In this document: piece by piece, positions 17,582-25,989 of the stretch
How the letters are laid out: the number at the start of each line of letters is the position of its first letter
Position numbering within the stretch: the first letter of the stretch is position 1
NCBI GenBank assembly: GCA_001557035.1
Contig: LSKJ01000057.1
Coordinates: 1-26,186, forward strand
Direction of reading: 5' to 3'
Length of the DNA stretch: 26,186 nt
Origin: Rhodospirillaceae bacterium CCH5-H10
Lineage (GTDB): Bacteria > Pseudomonadota > Alphaproteobacteria > Reyranellales > Reyranellaceae
Made by a program: the position numbers and the translations under genes
The notes under the pieces: generated by a model
Seen by the model: only the letters and a program-made list of their open reading frames with translations
Told to the model about the DNA's origin: nothing
The model's database searches: none

Positions 17582-18253
17582 ATGGGCGAAGATATCCGTC
17601 TTAAGTCTGCCGCCGGCGAGATCGGCGCCTACCTGGCCACCCCGGCCGGCACGCCGAAGGGCGGCATCGTGGTCATCCAGGAGATTTTCGGGGTCAATCA
17701 CCACATCCGGGCCGTGACCGACAAGTTCGCGGCGCAAGGCTACCTCGCCCTCGCGCCGCGCTTCTTCGACCACATCAAGCCCGGCATCGAGCTGGGCTAT
17801 ACGCCCGACACCATCGCCGAGGGCCGCGGCTACGTCATGACGCCGGGCTTCACCGACAAGGCCGTGCAGGACGTCCAGGCGGCGATGGACGAGCTGAAGA
17901 AGCGCGGCGTGAAGAAGGTCGGCGTGACCGGCTACTGCTGGGGCGGCACGATCAGCTGGCTGGCCGCGACCCGGCTCAAGCCCGACGCGGTTTCCGCCTA
18001 CTACGGCGGCGGCATCTATGGCGCGAAGGCTGAGAAGCCGACCGTGCCGACGCAGCTTCATTTCGGCGACAAGGACATGCACATCCCGATGGCGCACGTG
18101 AACGAGCTGCGCGCGCTGCATCCCAACGTCGAGATCTTCGACTATCCGGCCGATCACGGCTTCCATTGCGACGAACGCGGCAGCTGGGACGCCGCCGCCT
18201 CGAAGAAGGCGATGGAGCGCACGCTCGAATTGTTCGCAAAGCACGTCGGCTGA
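17582..18253 (+). CDS. Dienelactone hydrolase family protein
   Basis: This is a 223-residue alpha/beta hydrolase of the dienelactone hydrolase family, which opens lactone or ester rings (carboxymethylenebutenolidase in chlorocatechol breakdown is the model). The visible triad is Cys119 in GYCWGG, Asp165 in FGDKDMHIP and His192 in DHGFHCDERGSW. VVIQEIFGVNHHIRAVTDKF near residue 30 is the family oxyanion block. I chose the ATG at 17582 because GGGAGG precedes it by seven bases; an ATG nine codons earlier has no such site. No ring-cleavage gene is near, so the true substrate is open. A hairpin with a T-run follows at 18279. Confidence 0.92.
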   Translation: MGEDIRLKSAAGEIGAYLATPAGTPKGGIVVIQEIFGVNHHIRAVTDKFAAQGYLALAPRFFDHIKPGIELGYTPDTIAEGRGYVMTPGFTDKAVQDVQAAMDELKKRGVKKVGVTGYCWGGTISWLAATRLKPDAVSAYYGGGIYGAKAEKPTVPTQLHFGDKDMHIPMAHVNELRALHPNVEIFDYPADHGFHCDERGSWDAAASKKAMERTLELFAKHVG

Positions 18254-18278
18254 CGCGCGACGCCGTTCCCACCACCAA

Positions 18279-18314
18279 TGTCACCCCGAGCCACGCTCGG
18301 GGTGACAGGATTTT
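18279..18314 (+). terminator. Putative intrinsic terminator after the hydrolase gene
   Basis: TGTCACCCCGAGC (18279-18291) and its exact reverse complement (18295-18307) form a 13-bp stem with a CAC loop, followed by GGATTTT. The stem resembles the core of the foldback elements at 9292 and 24653. It lies in the 70-base gap before the CoA-transferase gene, so it may also cut read-through into that gene. Confidence 0.55.
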
Positions 18315-18323
18315 CGATCCAAG

Positions 18324-19562
18324 ATGCCCACCAAACGTCCCGCCAAGAAATCATTCACGCCCGGCGCACGCGGCCCGCTGAACGGGGTCCGCGTCGTCGA
18401 CCTGTCGCGGCTGGTCGCCGGCAACGTGCTGACGCTCCAGCTCGCGGACTTCGGCGCCGAGGTCATCAAGATCGAGCCGCCCGAGGGCGACACGCTGCGC
18501 TCGTGGCGCGTCAAGGGCGTCGAGACGGCGTGGAAGGTCTATAGCCGCAACAAGAAGAGCGTCGGGCTCGACCTGCGCTCGGATGCCGGCCGCACCATCG
18601 TGCGCGAACTGGCGAAGTCCGCGGCCATCCTGGTCGAGAGCTTCCGGCCGGGCGTCATGGAAGACATGGGCCTGTCGCCCGCCGAACTGCATGCGATCAA
18701 CCCGAAGCTGGTGATCCTGCGCATCTCCGGCTGGGGCCAGGACGGACGCTATCGCCACAAGCCGGGCTTCGGCACGCTGATCGAGGGCTATAGCGGCTTC
18801 GCGTCGATGAACGGTTTCGCCGATCGCGAGCCGGTGCTGCCGCCGATGTATCTCGCCGACTGCATGGCCGCGCTGAACGGCTATGGCGCCGTGATGGTGG
18901 CACTGCGCGAGGTCGAGATGAACGGCGGCAAGGGCCAGGTGCTCGACCTGCCGCTGTTCGACCCGCTGTATTCGATGCTGGGGCCGCAGGCCGCCAACTA
19001 CAAGCTGACCGGCGAGGTGAAGGTCCGCACCGGCAGCCGTTCGACCAACGCCGCCCCGCGCAACGTCTATCAGACGAAGGACGGAAGCTGGGTGTGCCTG
19101 TCGGCCTCGACACAGGGCATGGCGATGCGCGTGCTGGCCAAGATCGGCCGGCCGGAACTGGCGGAGGATCCGCGTTTCTCGACCAACATCGAGCGCGTGC
19201 GCAACGGCGTCGAACTCGACCGGATCATCGGCGAGTTCATCGCCGCCCGCGATCTCGACGAGAACCTGCGCTACTTCGACGAGGCCGGCGTCACCATCGG
19301 CCCGGTCTACGACATCTCGCAGATCGTGCAGGACGACTACGTGCTGGAGCGCGAATCGCTGATCGAGATCGACGACGAGGAGATGGGCGAATTGCCCACC
19401 CATCCGGTCGTGCCGCGCATGTCCGGGACGCCGGGCGCCCTGAAGAACGCGGCCCCCAAGGTCGGCGAGCACAACGAGGCGCTGCTGAAGCCGATGCTGG
19501 GCGCCGCCGAGTACGACAAGCTCTGCGCGTCGGGTGTGATCTCCAAAGAGAAGAAGAAGTGA
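18324..19562 (+). CDS. CaiB/BaiF family (class III) CoA-transferase
   Basis: Class III CoA-transferases move CoA between carboxylic acids (formyl-CoA/oxalate, carnitine, succinyl-CoA/itaconate and others). The 412-residue protein shows the family start GVRVVDLSRLVAGNVLTLQLADFGAEVIKIE, then WKVYSRNKKSVGLDLRS, LVESFRPGVMEDMGL, ISGWGQDGRYRHKPGF and MYLADCMAALNGYGAV. Asp179 in the last block fits the aspartate that carries the acyl intermediate. The gene ends with a lysine-rich tail, and its TGA overlaps the GTG of the next gene, so it is made together with a CitE-like lyase. This pairing suggests activation and cleavage of a dicarboxylic or hydroxy acid (inference). No strong ribosome-binding site precedes the ATG. 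Confidence 0.93.
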   Translation: MPTKRPAKKSFTPGARGPLNGVRVVDLSRLVAGNVLTLQLADFGAEVIKIEPPEGDTLRSWRVKGVETAWKVYSRNKKSVGLDLRSDAGRTIVRELAKSAAILVESFRPGVMEDMGLSPAELHAINPKLVILRISGWGQDGRYRHKPGFGTLIEGYSGFASMNGFADREPVLPPMYLADCMAALNGYGAVMVALREVEMNGGKGQVLDLPLFDPLYSMLGPQAANYKLTGEVKVRTGSRSTNAAPRNVYQTKDGSWVCLSASTQGMAMRVLAKIGRPELAEDPRFSTNIERVRNGVELDRIIGEFIAARDLDENLRYFDEAGVTIGPVYDISQIVQDDYVLERESLIEIDDEEMGELPTHPVVPRMSGTPGALKNAAPKVGEHNEALLKPMLGAAEYDKLCASGVISKEKKK

Positions 19563-20455
19563 ACCGGCCCGTCCCGCCCGTCTGGCGCTCGATCCTCTAC
19601 GTTCCCGGCAACGTCCCGAAGTTCATCGACAGGGCACACGAACGCGGCGCCGATTGCGTGCTGGTCGATCTCGAGGACAGCGTGCAGCCGGCGCAGAAGC
19701 CCGAGGCGCGCGCGATGCTGCCGGAGACCATGAAGAAGGTGGTGCGCGGCGGCGCCAACGTCGCCGTGCGCATCAACCGGCCGCTGCGGCTGGCGATCCC
19801 CGACATCGAGGCGGCGGTGCGGCCGGGCCTGTCGGCGCTGTTCATCACCAAGACCGAGGGCGTGCAGCATCTGCGCCTGCTCGATGAGGTGGTGAGCGAC
19901 CTGGAACGCGAGCGCGGACTGCCGGTCGGCGGCATCGGCTTCGCCGCCATGATCGAGCATCCGCGCGCCCTGCCCGAACTCGCCGACATCGCCGAGCGCG
20001 GCCCGCGCCTCGTCGCCATGATGCTGGGCGGCGAGGATTTCGCGCTGGAGACCGGCTCGGTGCCGGGCGACGAGACGCTCGAGCTCCCGAAGCGCATGGT
20101 GGCCTTCGCAGCCCAGGCGCATGGCCTGTCGATGATCGGCATCCTGGGAACGGTCGCCGACTATTCCGACCCCGATGCCTACAGGAAGAGCGCCGAACGG
20201 GCGCGCCGCTTCGGCTTCTCGGGCGGCACCTGCATCCATCCCGGCCTGGTCGGCGCATTGAACGAGGCCTTCACGCCGACGGCGGACGAAGTCGCCTATG
20301 CGCGCAAGCTGATCGCGGCTGACGAAAAAGCCGCGGCTGAGGGCCGCGGCTCGTTCTCGGTGGATGGCAAGATGATCGACATCCCGGTGATCGATCGCGC
20401 CCGCCGGCTGATCCAACGCCACGACGCGATCGAGAAGAGAGTCAGACCCTCATAG
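19559..20455 (+). CDS. HpcH/HpaI-CitE family CoA ester lyase
   Basis: This 298-residue protein belongs to the CitE/malyl-CoA/citramalyl-CoA lyase group, TIM-barrel enzymes that cleave a 3-hydroxyacyl-CoA or hydrolyse such thioesters. It starts at a GTG overlapping the stop of the CoA-transferase (GTGA) and reads SILYVPGNVPKFIDRA, ADCVLVDLEDSV, VRINRPL, MIEHPRALPE (Glu133) and MLGGEDFALETG (Asp160). The glutamate and aspartate are the expected magnesium ligands. GGTCIHPGLVGALNEAFTP near 250 is the C-terminal family block. Without a citrate lyase alpha or acyl-carrier subunit nearby it should not be a citrate lyase part; a malyl-, citramalyl- or methylmalyl-CoA lyase or thioesterase fits better. 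Its stop is two bases from that of cytochrome c1. Confidence 0.9.
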   Translation: MNRPVPPVWRSILYVPGNVPKFIDRAHERGADCVLVDLEDSVQPAQKPEARAMLPETMKKVVRGGANVAVRINRPLRLAIPDIEAAVRPGLSALFITKTEGVQHLRLLDEVVSDLERERGLPVGGIGFAAMIEHPRALPELADIAERGPRLVAMMLGGEDFALETGSVPGDETLELPKRMVAFAAQAHGLSMIGILGTVADYSDPDAYRKSAERARRFGFSGGTCIHPGLVGALNEAFTPTADEVAYARKLIAADEKAAAEGRGSFSVDGKMIDIPVIDRARRLIQRHDAIEKRVRPS

Positions 20456-20457
20456 GC

Positions 20458-21255
20458 TCAGTGCTTGTCGGCCCAAACCGTGCGCTTCACGGCGTACATC
20501 AGGCCGGCCAGCGCCAGGAGGAACAGGATGACGCGAACGCCGGTGCGCTTGCGGTCTTCCATGTGCGGCTCGGACGCCCAGGCGAGGAACTCGGTGACGT
20601 CGGCGGCTTGCTGGTCGAGCGTGGCCTTGGTGCCGTCGGCGTAGGTCACCTTGTCGTCGCTGAGCGGCGGCGCCATGGCGATCTTGTGGCCCGGGAAGTA
20701 CTTGTTGAAGTTGTCGTCCTTCTTGACGTCGAACTCCTTGATCTGCTCCGGCGTCAGCTTGTCGTACGGAACGTAGCCCGTGAGGATGCCGTAGATGAAA
20801 TCGGGGCCGTACTGGCGTGCCTTGACGATGACGCTGAGGTCGGGCGGCGCCTTGCCGTTGTTGGCGGCGGCTGCGGCGGCCTGGTTCGGGAACGGCTTCT
20901 TGAAGCGATCCGAGGGACGGGCCGGCCGGTCGACCGGCGCGCCGTCGTCGTTGAGGTCGGAGACGGAGATGTCCTTGATCAGACCCTTCACCTGGTTCTC
21001 GGTCAGGCCGAGCTCGGTCAGGTTGCGATAGGCGACCAGCGACAGCGAATGACAGGCGGCGCAGACTTCCTGGTAGACCTGGAAGCCACGTTGGGCCGAA
21101 GCACGGTCGTAGGTGCCGAACGGCCCCTGGAAGTGCCACTTCCTGGCCGGCGGCTGCTCGGTCCCGCCGGCCGCGATGGCGACGGTACCGGTGGCGAAGG
21201 CTGCGAGCGCGATGGCGCCAGAGACCAACAGATTGCGGGCGAACGGCTTGCGCAT
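20458..21255 (-). CDS. petC: Cytochrome c1 of the bc1 complex
   Basis: Cytochrome c1 carries electrons from the Rieske protein to soluble cytochrome c in the ubiquinol-cytochrome c reductase. The 265-residue precursor has a signal peptide (hydrophobic stretch at about 9-28), the heme c site CAACH (65-69), the axial methionine in IAMAPPL (Met194), and a C-terminal membrane anchor (VRVILFLLALAGLMYAVKR). NLTELGLTENQVK and YDRASAQRGFQVYQEVC are typical of alphaproteobacterial c1. It begins five bases after the stop of cytochrome b, with only a weak AAGAG ribosome-binding site, so translation may depend on coupling. Confidence 0.96.
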   Translation of the reverse strand: MRKPFARNLLVSGAIALAAFATGTVAIAAGGTEQPPARKWHFQGPFGTYDRASAQRGFQVYQEVCAACHSLSLVAYRNLTELGLTENQVKGLIKDISVSDLNDDGAPVDRPARPSDRFKKPFPNQAAAAAANNGKAPPDLSVIVKARQYGPDFIYGILTGYVPYDKLTPEQIKEFDVKKDDNFNKYFPGHKIAMAPPLSDDKVTYADGTKATLDQQAADVTEFLAWASEPHMEDRKRTGVRVILFLLALAGLMYAVKRTVWADKH

Positions 21256-21260
21256 GGCTC

Positions 21261-22496
21261 TTATACCGCCTTCTTCTTGAGCACCGCGTCGGCGATGCTG
21301 GGAGGCAATGGCAACGGCCGTTCGATCTTGCCCAGGATCGGCAGCAGCACGAGGAAGTGGGCGAAGTAGTACAGCGTCGCGAGCTGCGACAGCGGCACCC
21401 AGAAGCCTTCCGCCGGCTTGGAGCCGCAGATGCCCAGGACGATCACGTCGACCACCAGAAACAGCATGAACCACTTGTAGATCGGCCGGAACGTACAGGA
21501 CCGCACGCGCGACGTGTCGAGCCACGGCAGGATGAACAGCACCGCGATGGCGCCGAACATCGCCAGCACGCCGCCCAGCTTGTCGGGAATGGCGCGCAGG
21601 ATCGCGTAGAACGGCAGGAAGTACCATTCCGGCACGATGTGCGCGGGCGTGACCAGCGGGTCGGCCGGAATGTAGTTGTCCGGATGGCCCAGATAGTCGG
21701 GCGCGAAGAAGACGAACGCGGCGAAGACGATCAGGAACACCACGACGCCGAAGCCGTCCTTCATCGTGTAGTACGGATGGAAGGGGACGGTGTCCTGCGG
21801 GCCCTTCGGGTCGATGCCGGTCGGGTTGTTCGAGCCGTGGACGTGCAGCGCCACGACGTGCAGCGCGACCACCGCCACGATGATGAACGGCAGCAGGTAG
21901 TGCAGCGCGAAGAAGCGGTTGAGCGTCGGGTTGTCGACGGCGAAGCCGCCCCACAGCCATATGACGATCGACTCGCCGACGACCGGGATCGCCGAGAACA
22001 GGTTGGTGATGACGGTGGCGCCCCAGAAGCTCATCTGGCCCCACGGCAGCACGTAGCCCATGAAGGCCGTGGCCATCATCAGCAGGAAGATGACGACGCC
22101 CAGGATCCACAGCAGTTCGCGCGGCGCCTTGTAGGAGCCGTAGTACATGCCGCGGAAGATGTGGATGTAGACGGCGATGAAGAAGAACGAGGCGCCGTTC
22201 ATGTGCAGGTCGCGGATCAGCCAGCCCTGCGGCACGTCGCGGTCGATACGCTCGACGGCGTCGAAGGCCATCAGCACGTGCGGCGTGTAGTTGGTCGCGA
22301 GCACGATGCCGGTGGCGATCATGAGGACCAGCATCACGGTGGCGATCGCGCCGAAGTTCCAGAAGTAGTTGAAGTTCCGGGGCGTCGGGAACGTGTGATA
22401 TTCCTTCTCGATATACGAGAAGATCGGCAACCGGTGATCGATCCAGGAGATCACCTTGTTATTGAAGACCGGCGGCGTGCCGTGAGACGAGGCCAT
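21261..22496 (-). CDS. petB: Cytochrome b of the bc1 complex
   Basis: Cytochrome b holds the quinol-oxidising and quinone-reducing sites of the bc1 complex in the inner membrane. The protein has 411 residues with eight helices expected. The four heme ligands are His98 ([11 protein letters not shown]), His112 (VYIHIFRG), His199 ([10 protein letters not shown]) and His213 ([10 protein letters not shown]), near-identical in position to Rhodobacter cytochrome b. The quinol-site motif PEWY is at 289-292, and [14 protein letters not shown] is the cd-helix region. The ATG at 22496 is preceded by GGAG eight bases upstream and gives [13 protein letters not shown]. It follows the Rieske gene by 41 bases. 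Confidence 0.97.
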   Translation of the reverse strand: MASSHGTPPVFNNKVISWIDHRLPIFSYIEKEYHTFPTPRNFNYFWNFGAIATVMLVLMIATGIVLATNYTPHVLMAFDAVERIDRDVPQGWLIRDLHMNGASFFFIAVYIHIFRGMYYGSYKAPRELLWILGVVIFLLMMATAFMGYVLPWGQMSFWGATVITNLFSAIPVVGESIVIWLWGGFAVDNPTLNRFFALHYLLPFIIVAVVALHVVALHVHGSNNPTGIDPKGPQDTVPFHPYYTMKDGFGVVVFLIVFAAFVFFAPDYLGHPDNYIPADPLVTPAHIVPEWYFLPFYAILRAIPDKLGGVLAMFGAIAVLFILPWLDTSRVRSCTFRPIYKWFMLFLVVDVIVLGICGSKPAEGFWVPLSQLATLYYFAHFLVLLPILGKIERPLPLPPSIADAVLKKKAV

Positions 22497-22537
22497 TCTG
22501 GGAACTCCAGCGAGATCTGAGCGGGCGATCTGGTCGA

Positions 22538-23104
22538 TCAGCCGATGCGGACGAGGGCGTCGGAAGTGAACAGGTATTCCGGAACCACGAGATTCTTCGG
22601 CGCCGGTCCTTTGCGGATACGGCCCGACGTGTCGTAGCTCGAGCCGTGGCAGGGGCAGAACCAGCCGCCGTATTCGCCCTTGGGATCGCCCGCCTTGTTG
22701 CCGAGCGGCACGCAGCCCAGATGGGTGCAGACGCCGATCATGATCAGCCACTCCGGCCGGACCTTCTTGGCGGTGTCCGTGACACGCTTGTTGTCGGTCT
22801 CCGGGTCCGGCAGCTGCGACATCGGCACAGCCTCGGCTTCCTTGATCTCGGTCTCCGTGCGGTGACGGATGAAGACCGGCTTGCCGCGCCACTTCACGGT
22901 GACCGCCTGGCCGACCTGGATCGGCTGGAGGTTCACCTCGATGGTCGACAAAGCCAGCGTGTCCGCGGCGGGATTGAGGTTATTGATGAACGGCCAGGCG
23001 ACGGCCGCCGCGCCGACGGCGCCAAGAGCGCCCGTCGCGACCATGAGGAAGTCGCGCCGCGTCGGTTCGCTGTGCCCGTGTGCCGTCGTGCTTGAAGAAG
23101 CCAT
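22538..23104 (-). CDS. petA: Rieske iron-sulfur protein of the bc1 complex
   Basis: The Rieske subunit takes the first electron from ubiquinol and passes it to cytochrome c1. The 188-residue protein has a twin-arginine motif ([14 protein letters not shown], 15-28) leading into its single membrane anchor, then the soluble domain. The 2Fe-2S ligands are in CTHLGC (Cys126, His128, with Cys131) and CPCHGS (Cys150, Cys152, His153); Cys131 and Cys152 would form the disulfide. An insertion between strands ([13 protein letters not shown]) is typical of alphaproteobacteria. It is the first gene of the bc1 operon, with a likely promoter 30-40 bases upstream, and is divergent from trmL. Confidence 0.97.
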   Translation of the reverse strand: MASSSTTAHGHSEPTRRDFLMVATGALGAVGAAAVAWPFINNLNPAADTLALSTIEVNLQPIQVGQAVTVKWRGKPVFIRHRTETEIKEAEAVPMSQLPDPETDNKRVTDTAKKVRPEWLIMIGVCTHLGCVPLGNKAGDPKGEYGGWFCPCHGSSYDTSGRIRKGPAPKNLVVPEYLFTSDALVRIG

Positions 23105-23140
23105 GATTACTCTCTTCCGTCCCCCCGAGGAGATGGCGGG

Positions 23141-23171
23141 TATATAGCCGGGAAAGCCCCTTTTGTTTCAA
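23141..23171 (-). promoter_or_regulatory. Putative promoter of the bc1 operon
   Basis: On the minus strand, TTGAAA (23171-23166) and TATATA (23146-23141) are 19 bases apart, or 18 if CTATAT is taken as the -10 box. The -10 lies 36 bases before the Rieske ATG. Spacing is slightly long for sigma-70 but both boxes stand out in a GC-rich setting. By eye only. Confidence 0.4.
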
Positions 23172-23263
23172 GGCTCTGTTGGTCGCAGGCCCGATGAGCG
23201 GCATTCTGTGACAGCGTGCCGCAGAAAAGTCACTTTCGCTACGCGGATCAACCGGAAAAGTTC

Positions 23264-23722
23264 ATGCGTTTGGCCCTTTTCGAACCGGATATTCCCCAGA
23301 ACCTCGGCGCCTTCATCCGCCTGTCGGCTGGACTGGCCGTTCCGCTGGACGTGATCGAGCCCTGCGGCTTCCCCCTGGACGACAAGAGAATCCGCAGAGC
23401 GGCCATGGACTACTACGATCTGGCCCGCCTGACCCGGTATGCGTCCTGGGCGGCGTTCTGCCGGGAGCGGCCCCCGGGCCGGTTGGTCCTGCTCACGACG
23501 GCCGGGGCGACCCGGCTCCCGGAGGCGGTTTTCCGCCCGGACGACATTCTATTGCTCGGCCGGGAAAGCGCCGGGGTCCCGCCCGAGGTCCATGAGAGAG
23601 CCGATCTGCGCGTCCGGATCCCGCTCCAGACCGGAGCGAGGTCGCTCAATGTCGCCCTGTCGGCCGCGATGGTATTGAGCGAGGCCCTTCGCCAGACCTC
23701 GGGATTCGAAAAGCTCGCATGA
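23264..23722 (+). CDS. trmL: tRNA (cytidine/uridine-34-2'-O)-methyltransferase TrmL
   Basis: TrmL methylates the 2'-hydroxyl of the wobble base 34 in leucine tRNAs using S-adenosylmethionine; it is a small SPOUT-fold enzyme with a deep trefoil knot and acts as a dimer. The 152-residue product from the ATG at 23264 starts [20 protein letters not shown], matching the family N-terminus; an ATG 16 codons upstream adds unmatched residues. [34 protein letters not shown] (motif 2) and [17 protein letters not shown] (motif 3) form the knot and cofactor site. Its TGA overlaps the ATG of hemF (ATGA), so the two are translationally coupled. It is divergent from the bc1 operon. Confidence 0.92.
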   Translation: MRLALFEPDIPQNLGAFIRLSAGLAVPLDVIEPCGFPLDDKRIRRAAMDYYDLARLTRYASWAAFCRERPPGRLVLLTTAGATRLPEAVFRPDDILLLGRESAGVPPEVHERADLRVRIPLQTGARSLNVALSAAMVLSEALRQTSGFEKLA

Positions 23723-24645
23723 CCGCCAAGCCAACCCGCACCGCCACCGGCCCCAACGGCCCCTCCCCCCTGCCCGACGAGGCGACGATCGCCCGCCGCA
23801 AGGAGGAAGCCGCGACCTGGTTCGCCGGCCTGCGCGACCGCATCTGCGCCGAGTTCGAGAAGATCGAGCACGAGCTGCAAGGTACCCATCGCGACCGCGC
23901 GCCCGGCCGCTTCGAACGCAAGACCTGGCAGCGCGACAAGGGCGAGAACGGCGAGGATCGCGGCGGCGGCACGATGTCGTTGATGCGCGGCCGCGTGTTC
24001 GAGAAGGTCGGCGTCAACATCTCGACCGTGTTCGGCGAGTTCAGCCCCGAGTTCCGCAACCAGATCCCCGGCGCCGCGCAGGACCCGCGCTTCTTCGCGG
24101 CCGGCATCTCTCTGGTCGCCCACATGCAGTCGCCCAGGGTGCCGGCGGTTCATATGAACACGCGCTACATCGTGACGACGCGCAGCTGGTTCGGCGGTGG
24201 CGCGGACCTCACGCCGATGGTGCCTCACGAGCCCGACACGCACGACTTCCACGCAGCGCTGCGGGCCACCTGCGACGCGCACGATCCGGCCTACCATCCC
24301 AACTTCAAGGAATGGTGCGACGAGTATTTCTTCCTGCCGCATCGCAACGAGCCGCGCGGCGTCGGCGGCATCTTCTACGACTATCTCGACAGCGGCGATC
24401 ACGCGCGCGACTTCGCCTTCACGCGCGCAGTCGGCGAAACCTTCCTCGATATCTATCCCAGGCTGGTCCGCCGCCACATGAACGAGCCCTGGACCGACGC
24501 CGAGCGCGCGCACCAGCTCGCGCGCCGCGGCCGCTACGTCGAGTTCAACCTGCTGCACGATCGTGGCACGCGATTCGGTTTGATGACCGGCGGCAACGTC
24601 GAGGCGATCCTGATGTCGCTGCCGCCCGAGGTGCGCTGGCCATGA
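23719..24645 (+). CDS. hemF: Oxygen-dependent coproporphyrinogen III oxidase
   Basis: HemF uses oxygen to convert coproporphyrinogen III to protoporphyrinogen IX, late in heme synthesis, in the cytoplasm. The 308-residue protein has the family blocks [68 protein letters not shown] and, near the end, [20 protein letters not shown] with EAILMSLPP. The N-terminal 20 residues are a low-complexity Thr/Pro tail without a signal. It overlaps trmL by four bases. Sitting back to back with the bc1 genes fits an aerobic lifestyle. Two foldback elements follow its stop. Confidence 0.97.
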   Translation: MTAKPTRTATGPNGPSPLPDEATIARRKEEAATWFAGLRDRICAEFEKIEHELQGTHRDRAPGRFERKTWQRDKGENGEDRGGGTMSLMRGRVFEKVGVNISTVFGEFSPEFRNQIPGAAQDPRFFAAGISLVAHMQSPRVPAVHMNTRYIVTTRSWFGGGADLTPMVPHEPDTHDFHAALRATCDAHDPAYHPNFKEWCDEYFFLPHRNEPRGVGGIFYDYLDSGDHARDFAFTRAVGETFLDIYPRLVRRHMNEPWTDAERAHQLARRGRYVEFNLLHDRGTRFGLMTGGNVEAILMSLPPEVRWP

Positions 24646-24652
24646 CCTCATT

Positions 24653-24738
24653 GTCATCCTGAGCGCAGCGAAGGATCTCACGTTCGCCAGGGAGTGCTCT
24701 GGTCGTTCCGTGAGGTCCTTCACTGCGCTCAGGACGAC
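24653..24738. repeat. Large foldback of the GTCATCCtGAGCG family
   Basis: The arms 24653-24682 and 24709-24738 are reverse complements at 27 of 30 positions, around a 26-base loop that itself holds a small stem (CCAGGG/CTCTGG). The arm core GTCATCCTGAGCGCAGCG resembles the right arm of the element at 9292-9358. It begins seven bases after the hemF stop. Confidence 0.75.
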
Positions 24739-24766
24739 AGCTGCGTTATCGCACTGCCCTTAGCCA

Positions 24767-24828
24767 TGGAGCGCGCCACTCCAGTGGCGCTTCATGATTC
24801 TCGAGCGCCACTGGAGTGGCGCGCTCCA
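24767..24828. repeat. Nested, cruciform-capable inverted repeat
   Basis: The arms 24767-24791 and 24804-24828 are perfect reverse complements over 25 bases around a 12-base loop. Each arm also contains its own palindrome, GCGCCACT-CC-AGTGGCGC on the left and the same with GG on the right. The DNA or RNA can therefore fold either as one long hairpin or as two short ones. It ends six bases before the stop codon of the AAA ATPase gene. Confidence 0.8.
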
Positions 24829-24834
24829 ATGAAT

Positions 24835-25989
24835 CTAACGCGCCGGCCAGTTCCACATCGGGCGCTCCTCGCCCTCGGCGATCGTTTCGCCCAGTTCCTT
24901 GGCGAGCGTGATGCGTCGTCCGCCGGCTTTCGTCAGCGCCGTGACGAGGCGCTCGGCGTGCGAGACCACGATGACCTGCGATCGTTTGGCCGCGCTCGCA
25001 ATGAGGCGCGCCAGCGGCGCCAGCAGGTCGGGATGCAGGCTGGTCTCCGGCTCGTTCAGGATCATCAGCGACGGTGGACGCGGCGACAGAAGCGCCGCCA
25101 CCAGCAGGAGATAACGCAGCGTGCCGTCCGACAGTTCGGTGGCCTTCAGCGGCCGCAGCAGCCCGTGCTGCAGCATCTCGACTTCGAAGTACCCGTCGCT
25201 CACCGCGACATCGACGGAGCCGCCGGGAAAGGCATCGGCGACGGCGGCCTCGAGCTCGCCCTCGATGCCGATCTCCTGGATCGTCGCGAGGGCGGCGGCG
25301 AGATCGGCACCGTCGCCCGCGAGCACCGGTGTGCGCGTGCCGATCTGGCGGCGGCGCGCCGGCGCTTCGATGTCGGTGCGGAAGTGATCGTAGAAGCGCC
25401 AGTCGCGAAGCTGCTCGCGCAACGACAGCAGCTCGGCGCCATCCTCGGGATTGGCGCAGTGCGTCAGCATGCTGTCGAACGGCTGCAAGTGCGTATGGGC
25501 CTGTCGGCGCTGGCCGCTGCGATCTCGCAGCGTAACCGAGGGACCGTTGCGTTCGGCGAAGGCATTGGCGCGCTGCAGGACCGGCCCGGTCCACAGCGAC
25601 TCGGTCTTGATGACCGGATCGCGGCCGAACAGGCCGCCGGGGATCGGCAGGCCGAGGTCGATCGCGTAGCCGTAGGACTCGGACGAGAAGCCGAGCTTCA
25701 GGCTGATCGACGCCTTGCGCACGGTGCCCTGCACGGCCTGCTCACCCCGCTTCATGCCGCGCGAGAACTGCTCGGGCCCCGCCCACAGCACGGAAGAAAT
25801 GCCGCCTTCGAGCGCCAGCGACGGAATGATGCGGCCCTGCGCGACGTCGGCCAGCAATCGCAACGCGCGATAGAGGCTCGACTTGCCGCTGCCATTGGCG
25901 CCGGTCACGACAGTCAGCGGCTCGATCTCCAGCCGCACGTCGCGCAGCGAGCGATAGCCCGAGATGCAGAGCCGCGAGACGATGCTCAT
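24835..25989 (-). CDS. AAA-family (AAA_21, RecF/OLD-like) ATPase
   Basis: This is a 384-residue P-loop ATPase of the AAA_21/SMC-like type. The ATG at 25989 gives MSIVSRLCISGYRSLRDVRL, then Walker A GANGSGKSS (30-38), an ABC-type signature ELSDGTLRYL near 290, Walker B SLMILNEPETSLHPDL, and the switch histidine in VIVVSHAERL. The residue before the catalytic glutamate is Asn312 where an aspartate is more usual. No nuclease (TOPRIM) domain follows, so it is shorter than OLD nucleases. The start overlaps the stop of an upstream small membrane-protein gene (ATGA). The role is unknown; such single ATPases occur both as housekeeping genes and in defence loci, and no defence partner is visible here. 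Confidence 0.85.
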   Translation of the reverse strand: MSIVSRLCISGYRSLRDVRLEIEPLTVVTGANGSGKSSLYRALRLLADVAQGRIIPSLALEGGISSVLWAGPEQFSRGMKRGEQAVQGTVRKASISLKLGFSSESYGYAIDLGLPIPGGLFGRDPVIKTESLWTGPVLQRANAFAERNGPSVTLRDRSGQRRQAHTHLQPFDSMLTHCANPEDGAELLSLREQLRDWRFYDHFRTDIEAPARRRQIGTRTPVLAGDGADLAAALATIQEIGIEGELEAAVADAFPGGSVDVAVSDGYFEVEMLQHGLLRPLKATELSDGTLRYLLLVAALLSPRPPSLMILNEPETSLHPDLLAPLARLIASAAKRSQVIVVSHAERLVTALTKAGGRRITLAKELGETIAEGEERPMWNWPAR

